Origin: an uncultured Lachnospiraceae bacterium
GTDB taxonomy: Bacteria > Bacillota > Clostridia > Lachnospirales > Lachnospiraceae
Length of the DNA: 8,730 nt
Reading direction: 5' to 3'
NCBI GenBank assembly: GCA_910585465.1
Contig: CAJUEW010000042.1
Location: 1-8,730, forward strand
Positions 1 through 6,229 of this stretch are shown one piece after another. The translations under genes were made by a program, and so were the position numbers. Every line of letters starts with the position of its first letter. The first letter of the stretch is position 1. The notes below the pieces were generated by a model. It worked only from the letters and a program-made list of their open reading frames with translations, had not been told where the DNA came from and made no database searches.

Positions 1-33
1 TTAGGAATAAGCGAACCAGGAAAGGAGGCGTGA
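1..33 (+). CDS. C-terminal tail of an unidentified gene (partial)
   Basis: Frame 1 is open from the window edge and ends at TGA 31-33, giving only ten residues (LGISEPGKEA). An AAAGGAGG ribosome binding site overlaps its last codons and serves the next start at 37, which is the usual layout of tightly packed genes in an operon. The family cannot be told from ten residues. It probably belongs to the DNA in which the mobile element on the right sits, not to the element. Confidence 0.35.
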   Translation, partial: LGISEPGKEA

Positions 34-60
34 GCCATGAATACCGTATTAAGCAACTAC

Positions 61-80
61 GGGCAGCTATGCGGCTGCCC
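61..80. repeat. Inverted repeat, 7-bp stem
   Basis: GGGCAGC (61-67) and GCTGCCC (74-80) are perfect inverted repeats around a 6-base loop. They lie inside the start of the small gene at 37, so the RNA could fold soon after the start codon. No T-run follows, so it is not an obvious terminator. Confidence 0.5.
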
Positions 81-89
81 GGAAATCCT

Positions 90-112
90 CAAAAAAAGTT
101 GTAATTTTTTTG
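90..112. repeat. A7-N7-T7 inverted repeat near the element junction
   Basis: CAAAAAAA (90-97) and TTTTTTTG (105-112) are perfect inverted repeats separated by the seven bases GTTGTAA. Tn916/Tn1549-type integrases favour A/T-rich sites with a 6-7 base centre, so this could be an attachment-site junction. It lies 20 bases outside the point where similarity to the intact integrase ends. The att role is inference. It could also be a weak bidirectional terminator. Confidence 0.35.
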
Positions 113-1049
113 TCGTGGGCTTGACATACGGGTGGCGCAAATCATGAATCCTTATGCGCTTTACCCCCGCTTCTTTTGCGCCTCTGTCCATTTCATGGTG
201 AAGATAACTCTTTGTGATTTCAAACAGCCTGTCGGTCTTTCCAACATGGTATAGCTGTTTCATATATTCCTGCATTTCTTCACAGAGAAACTGCGGCATT
301 TTTATTACCCTGTTGCTTTTGGGCGTTTTCGGGTCTGTGATAACGTCCCTGCCGTCGATACGCTGATAGGACTTGTTGATTGTCACTATGCTTTTCTCAA
401 AATCAAAGTCGGCGGGCGTAAGGGCGAGAAGTTCTCCCTCTCGGATTCCGCACCAGTAAAGCATTTCAAACGCATAGAATGATACGGGCTTGTCCATCAT
501 CGCAAAGGAAAACTTCTCGTATTCTTCCTGCGTCCAGAACAGCATTTCACGCCCTTTCTCTTTCCCCATGCTCCCCGCTTTGGCGGCTGGGTTTTCCCTC
601 AGTCCATAAAATCGGACGGCATGGTTGAAAACCGCGCTAAGCTGATTGTGGATTGTCTTAAGATATACGGGGGAATTTGCCTTGCCGCTCTTATCTTTTG
701 CTTTCAGCATTTCATTCTGCCATGCAATAATATCCCTCGGCTGGATTTCACTGATTTTCCTCTTTTCAAAATAGGGCAGAATCTTTGTCTTTAGGATATG
801 CTCTTTCGTATGCCAAGTATTTTCCTTAATGCGGTTTTTCATATCGACCGTATAAGTCTCCACAAAACTCCCAAAAGTCATGTCCAAATCAGCCGTAACC
901 TTATTTAACTGTTCCCTCTCCCACGCTAACGCTTCCCTTTTGGTAGCAAATCCCCGTTTTGTTGTCTGCTTTCGGTTACCCTGCCAGTCGGTATAGCGGT
1001 AATAGACTTTCCATGTGTTCGTTTTCGGTTCTTTGTAAACAGCCATAAC

Positions 1050-1247
1050 CTAATCCCTCTCTTTCTTATTTGAGCCATAGCAGGCTCTTTCTAAAAAATA
1101 CTGTTTGTTTATGCGTCCTGCGATTGTTAGGAATCCTTGCGACTTCAACTCGGCGTTCAATTTTTGTACTACTTTATAAGCATAAGACTTTGAAACGCCC
1201 AATTCTTCCGCAACTTCCTCTACCCGCATAAAAGTCGTATCTGCCAT
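1050..1247 (-). CDS. Excisionase-like HTH protein (65 aa)
   Basis: A small DNA-binding protein with a helix-turn-helix at about residues 6-28 (MRVEEVAEELGVSKSYAYKV), followed by a basic tail. It lies directly upstream of int1 on the same strand, with three bases between its TAG and the int1 ATG. This is the normal xis-int order in Tn916-like and related elements, where such proteins bend DNA and direct excision. AAAGGGGG precedes the ATG at 1247. It should be transcribed from the operator-controlled promoter at 1422-1450. The family assignment rests on size, HTH and position. A general MerR/DNA-binding domain regulator is the alternative. Confidence 0.75.
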   Translation of the reverse strand: MADTTFMRVEEVAEELGVSKSYAYKVVQKLNAELKSQGFLTIAGRINKQYFLERACYGSNKKERD

Positions 1248-1368
1248 ACAATACCCCCTTTCGTTTTATTACATATTTATCCGCCGTTTTACCCGATTTC
1301 TGTTCCTGCCCCTGCTCCAGCGGCGTGGTTTCGCTCGTTTCCTTTTCGGAAAGTCGTTGCAAAATCAT
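1174..1368 (-). CDS. Possible leader ORF overlapping xis
   Basis: An ATG at 1368 opens 64 hydrophilic residues (MILQRLSEKETSETTPLEQG and onward) that run through the xis ribosome binding site and 74 bases into xis in another frame. The first 40 codons lie in DNA not otherwise coding. No good ribosome binding site is seen. The frame is open a few codons upstream to a TGA, and an out-of-frame ATG-AAT-GAC just before that suggests a one-base frameshift in an older start. It may be a decayed small gene, a coupling leader, or chance. I do not recognise it. Confidence 0.25.
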   Translation of the reverse strand: MILQRLSEKETSETTPLEQGQEQKSGKTADKYVIKRKGVLYGRYDFYAGRGSCGRIGRFKVLCL

Positions 1369-1421
1369 ATCCCAATCGGACGGTCATTCATTTTTCTAAG
1401 CATTTTTATTTAACTTATACT

Positions 1422-1450
1422 ATTGTACTAAGCATTTATGCTATTGTCAA
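1422..1450 (-). promoter_or_regulatory. Promoter for xis-int1
   Basis: On the minus strand TTGACA (1450-1445) and TACAAT (1427-1422) are spaced by exactly 17 bases, close to the sigma-A consensus. The spacer contains an AGCAT-N2-ATGCT palindrome. Transcription would run left into the leader, xis and int1. Confidence 0.7.
1431..1442. promoter_or_regulatory. Operator O1 (AGCATTTATGCT)
   Basis: AGCAT-TT-ATGCT is an inverted repeat placed between the -35 and -10 of the minus-strand promoter. The same palindrome, with centre AT, occurs in the opposing promoter at 1506-1517. Binding by the adjacent XRE protein would block xis-int1. A possible AGCAT half-site lies at 1399-1403. Confidence 0.6.
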
Positions 1451-1492
1451 GTGGTTTTGAAGAAGATATTAAACTTTTTTGTTTTATTTTCA

Positions 1493-1522
1493 TTGACTTC
1501 TATTAAGCATATATGCTATACT
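1493..1522 (+). promoter_or_regulatory. Promoter for the XRE repressor gene
   Basis: TTGACT (1493-1498) and TATACT (1517-1522) are separated by 18 bases, and an AAGGAG ribosome binding site follows at 1541-1546. The spacer holds the perfect 12-bp palindrome at 1506-1517, so the repressor is likely to regulate itself. Confidence 0.7.
1506..1517. promoter_or_regulatory. Operator O2 (AGCATATATGCT)
   Basis: A perfect 12-bp palindrome sharing both AGCAT/ATGCT arms with O1. It fills the spacer of the XRE promoter and ends one base into the -10 hexamer, a position that fits autorepression. Confidence 0.6.
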
Positions 1523-1555
1523 ATTTGCAAATACATATACAAGGAGCGATACACT

Positions 1556-2083
1556 ATGGCTATTGGTGAAAGAATCCATTTTTTCCGCATTATGCGGGGC
1601 ATGACGCAAAAATACCTCGGCATGACCGTCGGCTTTCCTGAAAAGAGCGCGGACGTCCGTCTGGCGCAATATGAAACAGGCTCCCGCAAGCCAAAAGCGG
1701 AACTTACCGCTGCGTTAGCGCAGATACTCGGCGTTTCCCCGCAGGCTCTCGATATTCCCGACATTGACAGCTATATCGGACTTATGCACACCTTATTTGT
1801 ACTTGAAGATATATACGGTCTTACCATCGGTGAAGCGGATGGAGAAGTCTGTTTGAAAATCAACAAGGATAAAGGAAAGGACGCCGCCGAGCTACTGAAA
1901 ATGCTGTCGGCTTGGAAAGAACAGGCTGACAGGCTGTCGGCAGAGGAAATCAGCAAGGAAGAATACGACCAGTGGCGGTACAATTATCCAAAATTTGATA
2001 CCACGCAAAACTGGACGAAAGTCCCTTTGCAAACGTTAAGCGATGCGCTGATTGAATCCTTTCAGGATAAGTTAAAAGACTAA
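1556..2083 (+). CDS. XRE-family transcriptional repressor
   Basis: A Cro/CI-type HTH regulator of 175 residues. The HTH domain spans about residues 4-62 (GERIHFFRIMRGMTQKYLGM, then a Q-YETGSRKPK helix typical of XRE proteins). A C-terminal region of about 110 residues, rich in acidic and coiled sequence, probably oligomerizes. ATG 1556 was chosen because AAGGAGCG (1541-1548) lies seven bases upstream. An in-frame ATG at 1451 would put the promoter inside the gene. It is the only plus-strand gene of the element and faces the xis-int1 promoter, with the same palindrome in both promoters. The likely job is to hold excision genes off and to regulate itself, as in phage-like switches. The DNA target is inferred. 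Confidence 0.85.
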   Translation: MAIGERIHFFRIMRGMTQKYLGMTVGFPEKSADVRLAQYETGSRKPKAELTAALAQILGVSPQALDIPDIDSYIGLMHTLFVLEDIYGLTIGEADGEVCLKINKDKGKDAAELLKMLSAWKEQADRLSAEEISKEEYDQWRYNYPKFDTTQNWTKVPLQTLSDALIESFQDKLKD

Positions 2084-2091
2084 TAACGCAA

Positions 2092-2134
2092 AAAGAGCTA
2101 ACAGACTTCCTCCATCAAAATCTGTTAGCTCTTT
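2092..2134. terminator. Hairpin terminator after the XRE gene
   Basis: AAAGAGCTAACAGA (2092-2105) pairs perfectly with TCTGTTAGCTCTTT (2121-2134) across a 15-base loop, starting eight bases after the XRE stop. On the plus strand the T tail is short. On the minus strand the stem is followed by TTTTT, so it may work in both directions and stop leftward transcripts from the cargo genes before they enter the XRE gene. Confidence 0.75.
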
Positions 2135-2442
2135 ATCCTTGAATAATCTAAAATGTTGTCAAACTGTTGTCACGAAGGCTTTTCGCCTTACAAGAATCCA
2201 GTATTTATGCGGCTTCCAGCCGTTTCTGATACTACTCGAACTCGACTTTTACTAACTAATTTTGTTTAGGATTTATTCTCTGTCGAGTATGTAAATCTTT
2301 TGATTATTTGATATATCCATATTATCCTGCCTATATGAGCTAATGTTATCATTTTGTTATCGCTGTTGATAACACTTGCTCTGTAACTGTGGATAATAGC
2401 TATATGTTCTTATTCAGATTATAAGCGATTTAGCTTAGAGAA
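2135..2442. other. AT-rich non-coding stretch with DnaA-box-like sites
   Basis: No credible gene was found in these 308 bases. They hold small hairpins (AAGGC/GCCTT at 2175-2189, CGGCT/AGCCG at 2210-2222, GTTATC/GATAAC at 2356-2373) and a direct repeat TGTTGTCA (2154-2161 and 2165-2172). They also hold a cluster of TTATC boxes described separately. The sequence separates the integrase/repressor module from the cargo genes and may be an old junction. Confidence 0.5.
2322..2396. other. DnaA-box-like cluster
   Basis: TGTGGATAA at 2388-2396 is the exact complement of the consensus DnaA box TTATCCACA. TGTTGATAA at 2364-2372 is the complement of TTATCAACA, one base off. Weaker TTATC-starting 9-mers lie at 2322-2330, 2346-2354 and 2357-2365. 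The surroundings are AT-rich. This could be a replication origin or its remnant, but clustering in AT-rich DNA can also arise by chance. Confidence 0.35.
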
Positions 2443-2622
2443 TCAAGCATTATCTTCACCATGTTTATGTACTGCCAAGACTAGATTTTCAGCATCAATC
2501 AAACTTTCATGTTTACACTTCGGACAGTAAAGCGGGAAATTCAGCAAGACCGTATCCTCTCTGATTTTGACACGGGTTTTATTCCCACAAACGGGGCAAA
2601 GTACCCACTTTTCTTTTTGCAT
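2443..2622 (-). CDS. Cysteine-rich KTR-domain protein (59 aa)
   Basis: A small protein below common length cutoffs. It starts MQKEKWVLCPVCGNKTRVKI and has two CxxC pairs, Cys9/Cys12 (CPVC) and Cys33/Cys36 (CPKC), which would bind one zinc ion as a zinc ribbon. The CGNKTR segment is the signature of the Cys_rich_KTR family, which is found beside antibiotic-resistance genes on Firmicutes mobile elements and has no firmly known function. The ATG at 2622 is preceded by GGAGGG. It begins 31 bases after the MATE stop on the same strand, so the two are probably co-transcribed. It may bind nucleic acid or act as a small regulator; that is inference. Confidence 0.85.
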   Translation of the reverse strand: MQKEKWVLCPVCGNKTRVKIREDTVLLNFPLYCPKCKHESLIDAENLVLAVHKHGEDNA

Positions 2623-2653
2623 ACCTATTTCCCTCCTTCAGAAACACAACCGC

Positions 2654-3997
2654 CTATTGTATGACCATCTTTTTCAATGTATTTATATACAGAACACAGG
2701 CAATAATCAGGGAAACAATATCCGCCACAGGCTGCGCCCACACCAGTCCAGTCATTCCCATAATCATTTTCAGAATAAATAAAGCAGGAATAAATATAAT
2801 TCCCTGTCTGCTCACGTTAATAATAAGAGCCGCTGTTGCCGCACCCATAGCCTGCAATGCATTCGTAAGGACATAAAACACCCCAAACAGAAAACTCGTG
2901 GCAAGCAGAATCCTTGAAAATTGCACCGCATACCCAAATGCAGTTGTATCTGTTAGAAAGGCACTTACAATCTGATTGGTAAACAAATAGCAAATTCCTG
3001 TTAGAACTACACTCAAAAGAAAGGCAAACACCAAAGAAAACCGCAATACTTTCTTAAACCTATCCCATAATTTTGCACCTACACAATATCCTAAAATTGG
3101 CTGTACTCCTTGCCCAAGCCCCATGCAGACCATGCCTGTTATTATTACCACTTTCATGGCTACGCCCATTGCGGCAATCGCCATGTCTCCATATTCTGCC
3201 ATCTGGCTGTTGATTATGATTTGTGAAACACTCATAAGCACAGAACCTAATGCAGCAGGTACGCCAATCGCAAGAACGGCACTTGCAACTTTGTTTTTCA
3301 CAGTAAAATCTTTTAAACTGATGCTTAATGAAGATTTCCCCCGAACAAAATAAGCTATATAATATATTGCGCCTATGACATTTCCAATCACTGTTGCAAT
3401 TGCTGCCCCCGCAATGTTCCATCCAAATCCTAAAATGAGAATTGGGTCAAGAATCACATTCAGAAGATTTCCGACAAGCGTACCCATCATGGCTTTTGCT
3501 GATTCCCCCTCTGTTCTGACTACATTAGAGTAGCAGTTAGAAATAAGCACAAATGGTCCGCAGCACACGACAATCATAAGATATGTCTTTGCCAGATTCC
3601 AAGTGTCAGCACTTGCACCCACCAACGATAAAATCGGCTCAATAAGAATAAGCATACAAGCTGACATGATAACCCCGACAATCACACAGCCCCACATACA
3701 GAAGGAACATACCTTTTTTGCGTATTCTGTTTTCCCCTCTCCCAGAGCTCTTGATATGACAGAAGTTCCGCCAATTCCAAACATCGTACCTATTGCCATA
3801 AATATCAAGAATACAGGTGTCGCCAAGGATACTGCTGCTACTTGCAGGGCATCGTGTGTCTGACCGATAAAAAAGGTATCTGCCAGATTATAAACCAAGA
3901 CCATGAGCATTGCCGCCATAGCTGGCAATGCGTTTTTTAACACAGCTTGTGATATTGGGGCGTTACTGAATAGTTCCATTGTTTTTTTGTTTTCCAT
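2654..3997 (-). CDS. MATE-family multidrug efflux pump, MepA-like
   Basis: An inner-membrane antiporter of the MATE family that exports cationic drugs using an ion gradient. About 12 hydrophobic segments fill the 447 residues, matching the usual 440-460. A duplicated layout is visible, with a family-typical N-terminal stretch (VYNLADTFFIGQ), an RTEG/ILDPILI segment near the first-half end and PILGYC in the second half. The ATG at 3997 is preferred over 4015 because GGAGG lies seven bases before it and inside the longer frame. It follows marR on the same strand. The pairing mirrors mepR-mepA of Staphylococcus aureus, where the pump gives low-level resistance to biocides, dyes, fluoroquinolones and tigecycline. 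The actual substrates here cannot be read from sequence. Confidence 0.9.
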   Translation of the reverse strand: MENKKTMELFSNAPISQAVLKNALPAMAAMLMVLVYNLADTFFIGQTHDALQVAAVSLATPVFLIFMAIGTMFGIGGTSVISRALGEGKTEYAKKVCSFCMWGCVIVGVIMSACMLILIEPILSLVGASADTWNLAKTYLMIVVCCGPFVLISNCYSNVVRTEGESAKAMMGTLVGNLLNVILDPILILGFGWNIAGAAIATVIGNVIGAIYYIAYFVRGKSSLSISLKDFTVKNKVASAVLAIGVPAALGSVLMSVSQIIINSQMAEYGDMAIAAMGVAMKVVIITGMVCMGLGQGVQPILGYCVGAKLWDRFKKVLRFSLVFAFLLSVVLTGICYLFTNQIVSAFLTDTTAFGYAVQFSRILLATSFLFGVFYVLTNALQAMGAATAALIINVSRQGIIFIPALFILKMIMGMTGLVWAQPVADIVSLIIACVLYINTLKKMVIQ

Positions 3998-4033
3998 TTT
4001 AAATCCTCCATCCATATATTGATTGCAAACGAT

Positions 4034-4049
4034 TGATAGTATGCGATTT
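4034..4049 (-). promoter_or_regulatory. Candidate MarR box upstream of the MATE gene
   Basis: The minus strand carries AATCGCATACTAT (4048-4036), identical over 13 bases to the block overlapping the marR promoter. It lies about 40 bases before the MATE start. A shared box before both genes is what a common MarR operator would look like. CATACT inside it could alternatively act as a -10. Confidence 0.45.
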
Positions 4050-4060
4050 GTTTGCTTTAT

Positions 4061-4090
4061 TTTAATGTCTGCCCTTAGACAGACATTAAA
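4061..4090. repeat. Perfect 11-bp hairpin between marR and the MATE gene
   Basis: TTTAATGTCTG (4061-4071) and CAGACATTAAA (4080-4090) pair perfectly around an 8-base loop and overlap the marR stop codon. The flanks start with A/T but have no clear T-run, so it may be a weak terminator, an attenuator that lowers pump expression, or a protein-binding palindrome. Confidence 0.55.
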
Positions 4091-4514
4091 TCTTCATAAG
4101 CGTGTTATTTACTTTTTTCAACAAGGAAAGGAATGTTTCCCTCTCTGTTTCCGAAAGGCATGATACAATCCGTTCCTCTATACTATTTACCTCAGTTTCA
4201 GCATCTTCACAATACTTTATTCCCAATTCTGTTATTTCAACAGACTTAATCCTCTTATCTTCCTTATCTCCAAAAACAGATACCAATTTCTTTTGTTCTA
4301 ATCGGGAAATCAAGCCTACTGTCGTAGATTGTGCCAATGTCAGTCTCTTTTCCAGTTCCTTAAAAGAAAGCTTTTTTTTAGGAGAAGCAACAAGCGTTAT
4401 CAGCACATTCATTTGCGAAAGAGTTATCCCTTTCCTCCGAAGCTGATTATTTAGGCTTTTTTCTATGGTATTGTGTATCTGATGAATAATTACGCCGTAA
4501 GTTTCTTGTGGCAT
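4086..4514 (-). CDS. MarR-family transcriptional regulator
   Basis: A 142-residue winged-helix repressor, typical MarR length. The winged HTH spans roughly residues 28-100 (LSQMNVLITL, then LAQSTTVGLISRLEQKKLV as recognition region, and a DKEDKR wing). Dimerization helices lie at both ends. ATG 4514 is preferred over the in-frame TTG at 4517 because GGAGGG (4529-4524) is nine bases away. It lies 5' of the MATE gene on the same strand, and MarR proteins commonly repress a neighbouring pump and release on ligand binding, as MepR does for MepA. A 13-base block is shared between its promoter and the MATE upstream region. Confidence 0.9.
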   Translation of the reverse strand: MPQETYGVIIHQIHNTIEKSLNNQLRRKGITLSQMNVLITLVASPKKKLSFKELEKRLTLAQSTTVGLISRLEQKKLVSVFGDKEDKRIKSVEITELGIKYCEDAETEVNSIEERIVSCLSETERETFLSLLKKVNNTLMKI

Positions 4515-4540
4515 CAATCAAATCCCTCCAATCTGATACC

Positions 4541-4568
4541 AGTATAACAGCTTTTTTAGAAAAGTCAA
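4541..4568 (-). promoter_or_regulatory. Promoter for marR
   Basis: TTGACT (4568-4563) and TATACT (4546-4541) are 16 bases apart on the minus strand and sit 27 bases before the marR start. The -35 overlaps the imperfect palindrome CAATCGCATACTATTG (4581-4566), so binding there would block polymerase. Confidence 0.7.
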
Positions 4569-4581
4569 TAGTATGCGATTG
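4566..4581 (-). promoter_or_regulatory. Candidate MarR operator at the marR promoter
   Basis: CAATCGCATACTATTG is an imperfect palindrome with 12 of 16 positions symmetric, with CAAT/ATTG ends. It overlaps the -35 hexamer. Its central 13 bases recur before the MATE gene. The size and placement fit a MarR dimer site; binding is inferred. Confidence 0.5.
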
Positions 4582-4629
4582 GATTTTCGGGATTTTTAAT
4601 TCTACAGCGTTTTACCTATGCTGATTCCG

Positions 4630-5007
4630 TTATACATATATGATTTCACTATTGATTACCTCCCTCGCACAAGCCCGAATATTATTCATTTTTTGAACCC
4701 ATAAAAGCTGGTTTTCTGCCTTTAGCTGTTCCGTCACTCCCTGCCTTTCGGCATATTCTTTTACCAGCCGAGAAAACATATCCTCTGCCTGTTCATCTAC
4801 GCTTGCAAGGTATTCGTTCAGCCTGCCGCTTGTCAGCAGATTAAGATAAATGAACTGCTTATGCTCTTTGAGATACTGCAAATGCCTTTGCCCCCATAAA
4901 CCTATCGGCTTTTCTTTTTCGGGAGGTAATGCAAGCTCTGGGAGGTAATATTCGCCTTGCTTTGCATACCAAAGACCGTTATTTTCGTCATAAATCCTGT
5001 TTTCCAT
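4630..5007 (-). CDS. tnpV: TnpV-family mobile-element protein
   Basis: A 125-residue protein of the TnpV family, named from the clostridial mobilizable transposon Tn4451. Recognisable segments are the N-terminal RIYDENNGLWY, the middle PIGLWGQRHLQYLKEHK with LLTSGRLNEYL, and the C-terminal QLLWVQKMNNIRACAREVI. Length is normal for the family. The biochemical role of TnpV is not established. It starts eight bases after the relaxase stop on the same strand, with TAGGAAA as ribosome binding site, so it belongs to the mobilization operon. Its end is followed by the independent marR promoter, which marks the border between mobile backbone and cargo. Confidence 0.85.
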   Translation of the reverse strand: MENRIYDENNGLWYAKQGEYYLPELALPPEKEKPIGLWGQRHLQYLKEHKQFIYLNLLTSGRLNEYLASVDEQAEDMFSRLVKEYAERQGVTEQLKAENQLLWVQKMNNIRACAREVINSEIIYV

Positions 5008-5015
5008 AATGTTTC

Positions 5016-6173
5016 CTACCTTTCCTCTTTGTTGTTTTTAAAGCATTTCCCTCGCTGTTTCAACTTCTGCGCCGCTTTTGCCTGCTCCAAAAAGCTGTCC
5101 ATCTGCTTACTTCCAAATGCCTTACGGAGCAGCTTATAATCTTTGTTTTCCGCACGGAGATTTTCATTTTGCCCTGCCAGTTTGTCATTGGTTTTCCTTA
5201 ACCCCTCATTCTCACGGTGGAGATTGCTGTTTGTGACATTCAAACGATAGTAGCTGTCCCACGCTTCAAAGCACCTTACAAGTACTGTTTTAACAAGCGA
5301 TTTCAGCTTTTGCACCAAAGGCTCTGCCACTTTATTTTTATACGACTTCGCCGACATGAACCCCTGCGGCTCTGGCAACTGGTATTCTGGGGAAGTGTCA
5401 AGCACCTGTTCCAGAGTTTTTAGGTTTTCCATTCCTTTGTCGTAATTCTCCACCCTGTCCGACAATACTTGAAATTCCTCTTTTTTCTCCGAAATCTGCC
5501 CCTCAAGCTGGACGACCTCTTTTTCCCGCTCCTGCTTTTTATAATCAAGGACAGACAAATGTTTCTCATGCGTGCCTTTATGCTCCCATTCAATGCCATG
5601 CCGCCCCATCACAGCGGCAAGGTTTTCTTTTTCGGACTGTACCCACTGGCTCCACTCCGTATCGCCACGGGAGCCGCCTTTGAATCCCTGCGCCGCCAAC
5701 GCCTGTTTCAAAGATACCCTTGTATCAAGCCCACGCTTACTGCCAGTCGTGAACGGAACAAAGTCAATGTGTAGATGCGGCGTTGCTTCATCCATATGGA
5801 TATGAGCGGAAAATACATAAAGATTAGGGTTTCGCTCTTGGAATCCATGATAATATTCATCTAAAATCTGCCTTGCAAGCTGTCCGTTTTCACTTCCTGC
5901 ACCCATATTTTCCTTATCCCCAATCTGCAAAATCAGCTCATGGAACGGCTTTTCCTGCTTTGAGTTCCGTATCTTCTCGTAATAATCGGCAATGCGGCGG
6001 TCTGCCCTTGTCTGTTTCTCGTTATATCTCTGTAATGCTTCATCAAATAGCTTATGATACACTTTCTTGATATTATCATTACAGTAATCTACATTGAGGT
6101 AGGAGCGTTCAGCATCCACATTCTCTGCTTTAAATTTGCGGCTGTTATGGTTGACCGAGCCTTTCCCCACCAT
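5016..6173 (-). CDS. MobV/Pre-family relaxase
   Basis: A relaxase that would nick the element at oriT and lead one strand into the recipient through a helper element's secretion channel. The Mob_Pre domain covers about residues 1-205: HNSR at 9-12 (motif I), a middle HELILQIG segment near 78, and the metal-binding motif HMDEATPHLH at 126-135. Two coiled-coil stretches follow (about 213-257 and 312-350), as in pMV158 MobM. The first ATG in this frame is 6173. Relatives usually have a few more residues (xxTISAMVGKGS). The codons before 6173 do encode RRTISA, beginning at an ATA at 6192-6194 about 11 bases after AAAGGG, so the native start may be that ATA, mutated from ATG. The missing residues precede motif I. 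Confidence 0.9.
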   Translation of the reverse strand: MVGKGSVNHNSRKFKAENVDAERSYLNVDYCNDNIKKVYHKLFDEALQRYNEKQTRADRRIADYYEKIRNSKQEKPFHELILQIGDKENMGAGSENGQLARQILDEYYHGFQERNPNLYVFSAHIHMDEATPHLHIDFVPFTTGSKRGLDTRVSLKQALAAQGFKGGSRGDTEWSQWVQSEKENLAAVMGRHGIEWEHKGTHEKHLSVLDYKKQEREKEVVQLEGQISEKKEEFQVLSDRVENYDKGMENLKTLEQVLDTSPEYQLPEPQGFMSAKSYKNKVAEPLVQKLKSLVKTVLVRCFEAWDSYYRLNVTNSNLHRENEGLRKTNDKLAGQNENLRAENKDYKLLRKAFGSKQMDSFLEQAKAAQKLKQRGKCFKNNKEER

Positions 6174-6229
6174 TGCGCTAATCGTCCGTCTTATAAAATC
6201 ACGCCCTTTCTTTTCGGCTGGTAGGCTTT

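Larger units (their letters stand above)
37..147 (+). pseudogene. 5' fragment of a small gene cut by the element junction
   Basis: ATG at 37 follows AAAGGAGG (21-28) with an 8-base gap, and the preceding frame stops four bases before it, so this start looks real. The frame gives 36 residues beginning MNTVLSNYGQLCGCPEILKK. It then runs into the antisense of the truncated integrase and stops at 145-147, so the last four codons or more are not native. The first 20-30 residues carry a CxC motif and are probably the true N-terminus of a gene broken by the junction near base 131. I do not recognise the family. The good start, tight spacing and abrupt end argue for disrupted target or recipient-element DNA; this is inference. 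Confidence 0.45.
57..1046 (-). pseudogene. Tyrosine integrase, 3'-truncated (int1)
   Basis: Tn916-family tyrosine recombinase that would integrate and excise a mobile element. Visible are an N-terminal arm-binding domain (about 1-55, MAVYKEPKTNTWKVYYRYTD), a SAM-like core-binding domain (about 60-160) and part of the catalytic domain: Arg202 in GIREGE, Lys243 in PKTPKSNR, and His301/Arg304 in HDLRH. After residue 305 the protein leaves the family, ends in 24 unrelated residues and stops. The conserved GH motif and the YxH Tyr nucleophile, both present in the related gene at 7972-8730, are missing, so it should be unable to cut DNA. DNA similarity to that gene ends at about base 131/132. The start ATG at 1046 follows GAGAGGG and lies three bases beyond the xis stop codon (1050-1052), so the two genes are coupled. 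It could still bind DNA and interfere with the active integrase. Confidence 0.85.

Noticed and set aside
90..112. CRISPR-like or IS terminal repeat
   Set aside because: A single A/T-rich palindrome with no spaced repeat units and no transposase; the window contains no array of regularly spaced repeats.
1451..1555. Upstream ATG extending the XRE protein by 35 residues
   Set aside because: The extension is hydrophobic, covers the promoter and operator, and the good ribosome binding site serves ATG 1556.
1516..1983. Minus-strand open frames opposite the XRE gene
   Set aside because: They lie antisense to a well-supported gene and lack ribosome binding sites and family features.
3060..3422. A 120-residue open frame inside the MATE gene
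   Set aside because: Same strand, shifted frame of a clear membrane-protein gene, with a low-complexity and Cys/Asn-rich product; a shadow.
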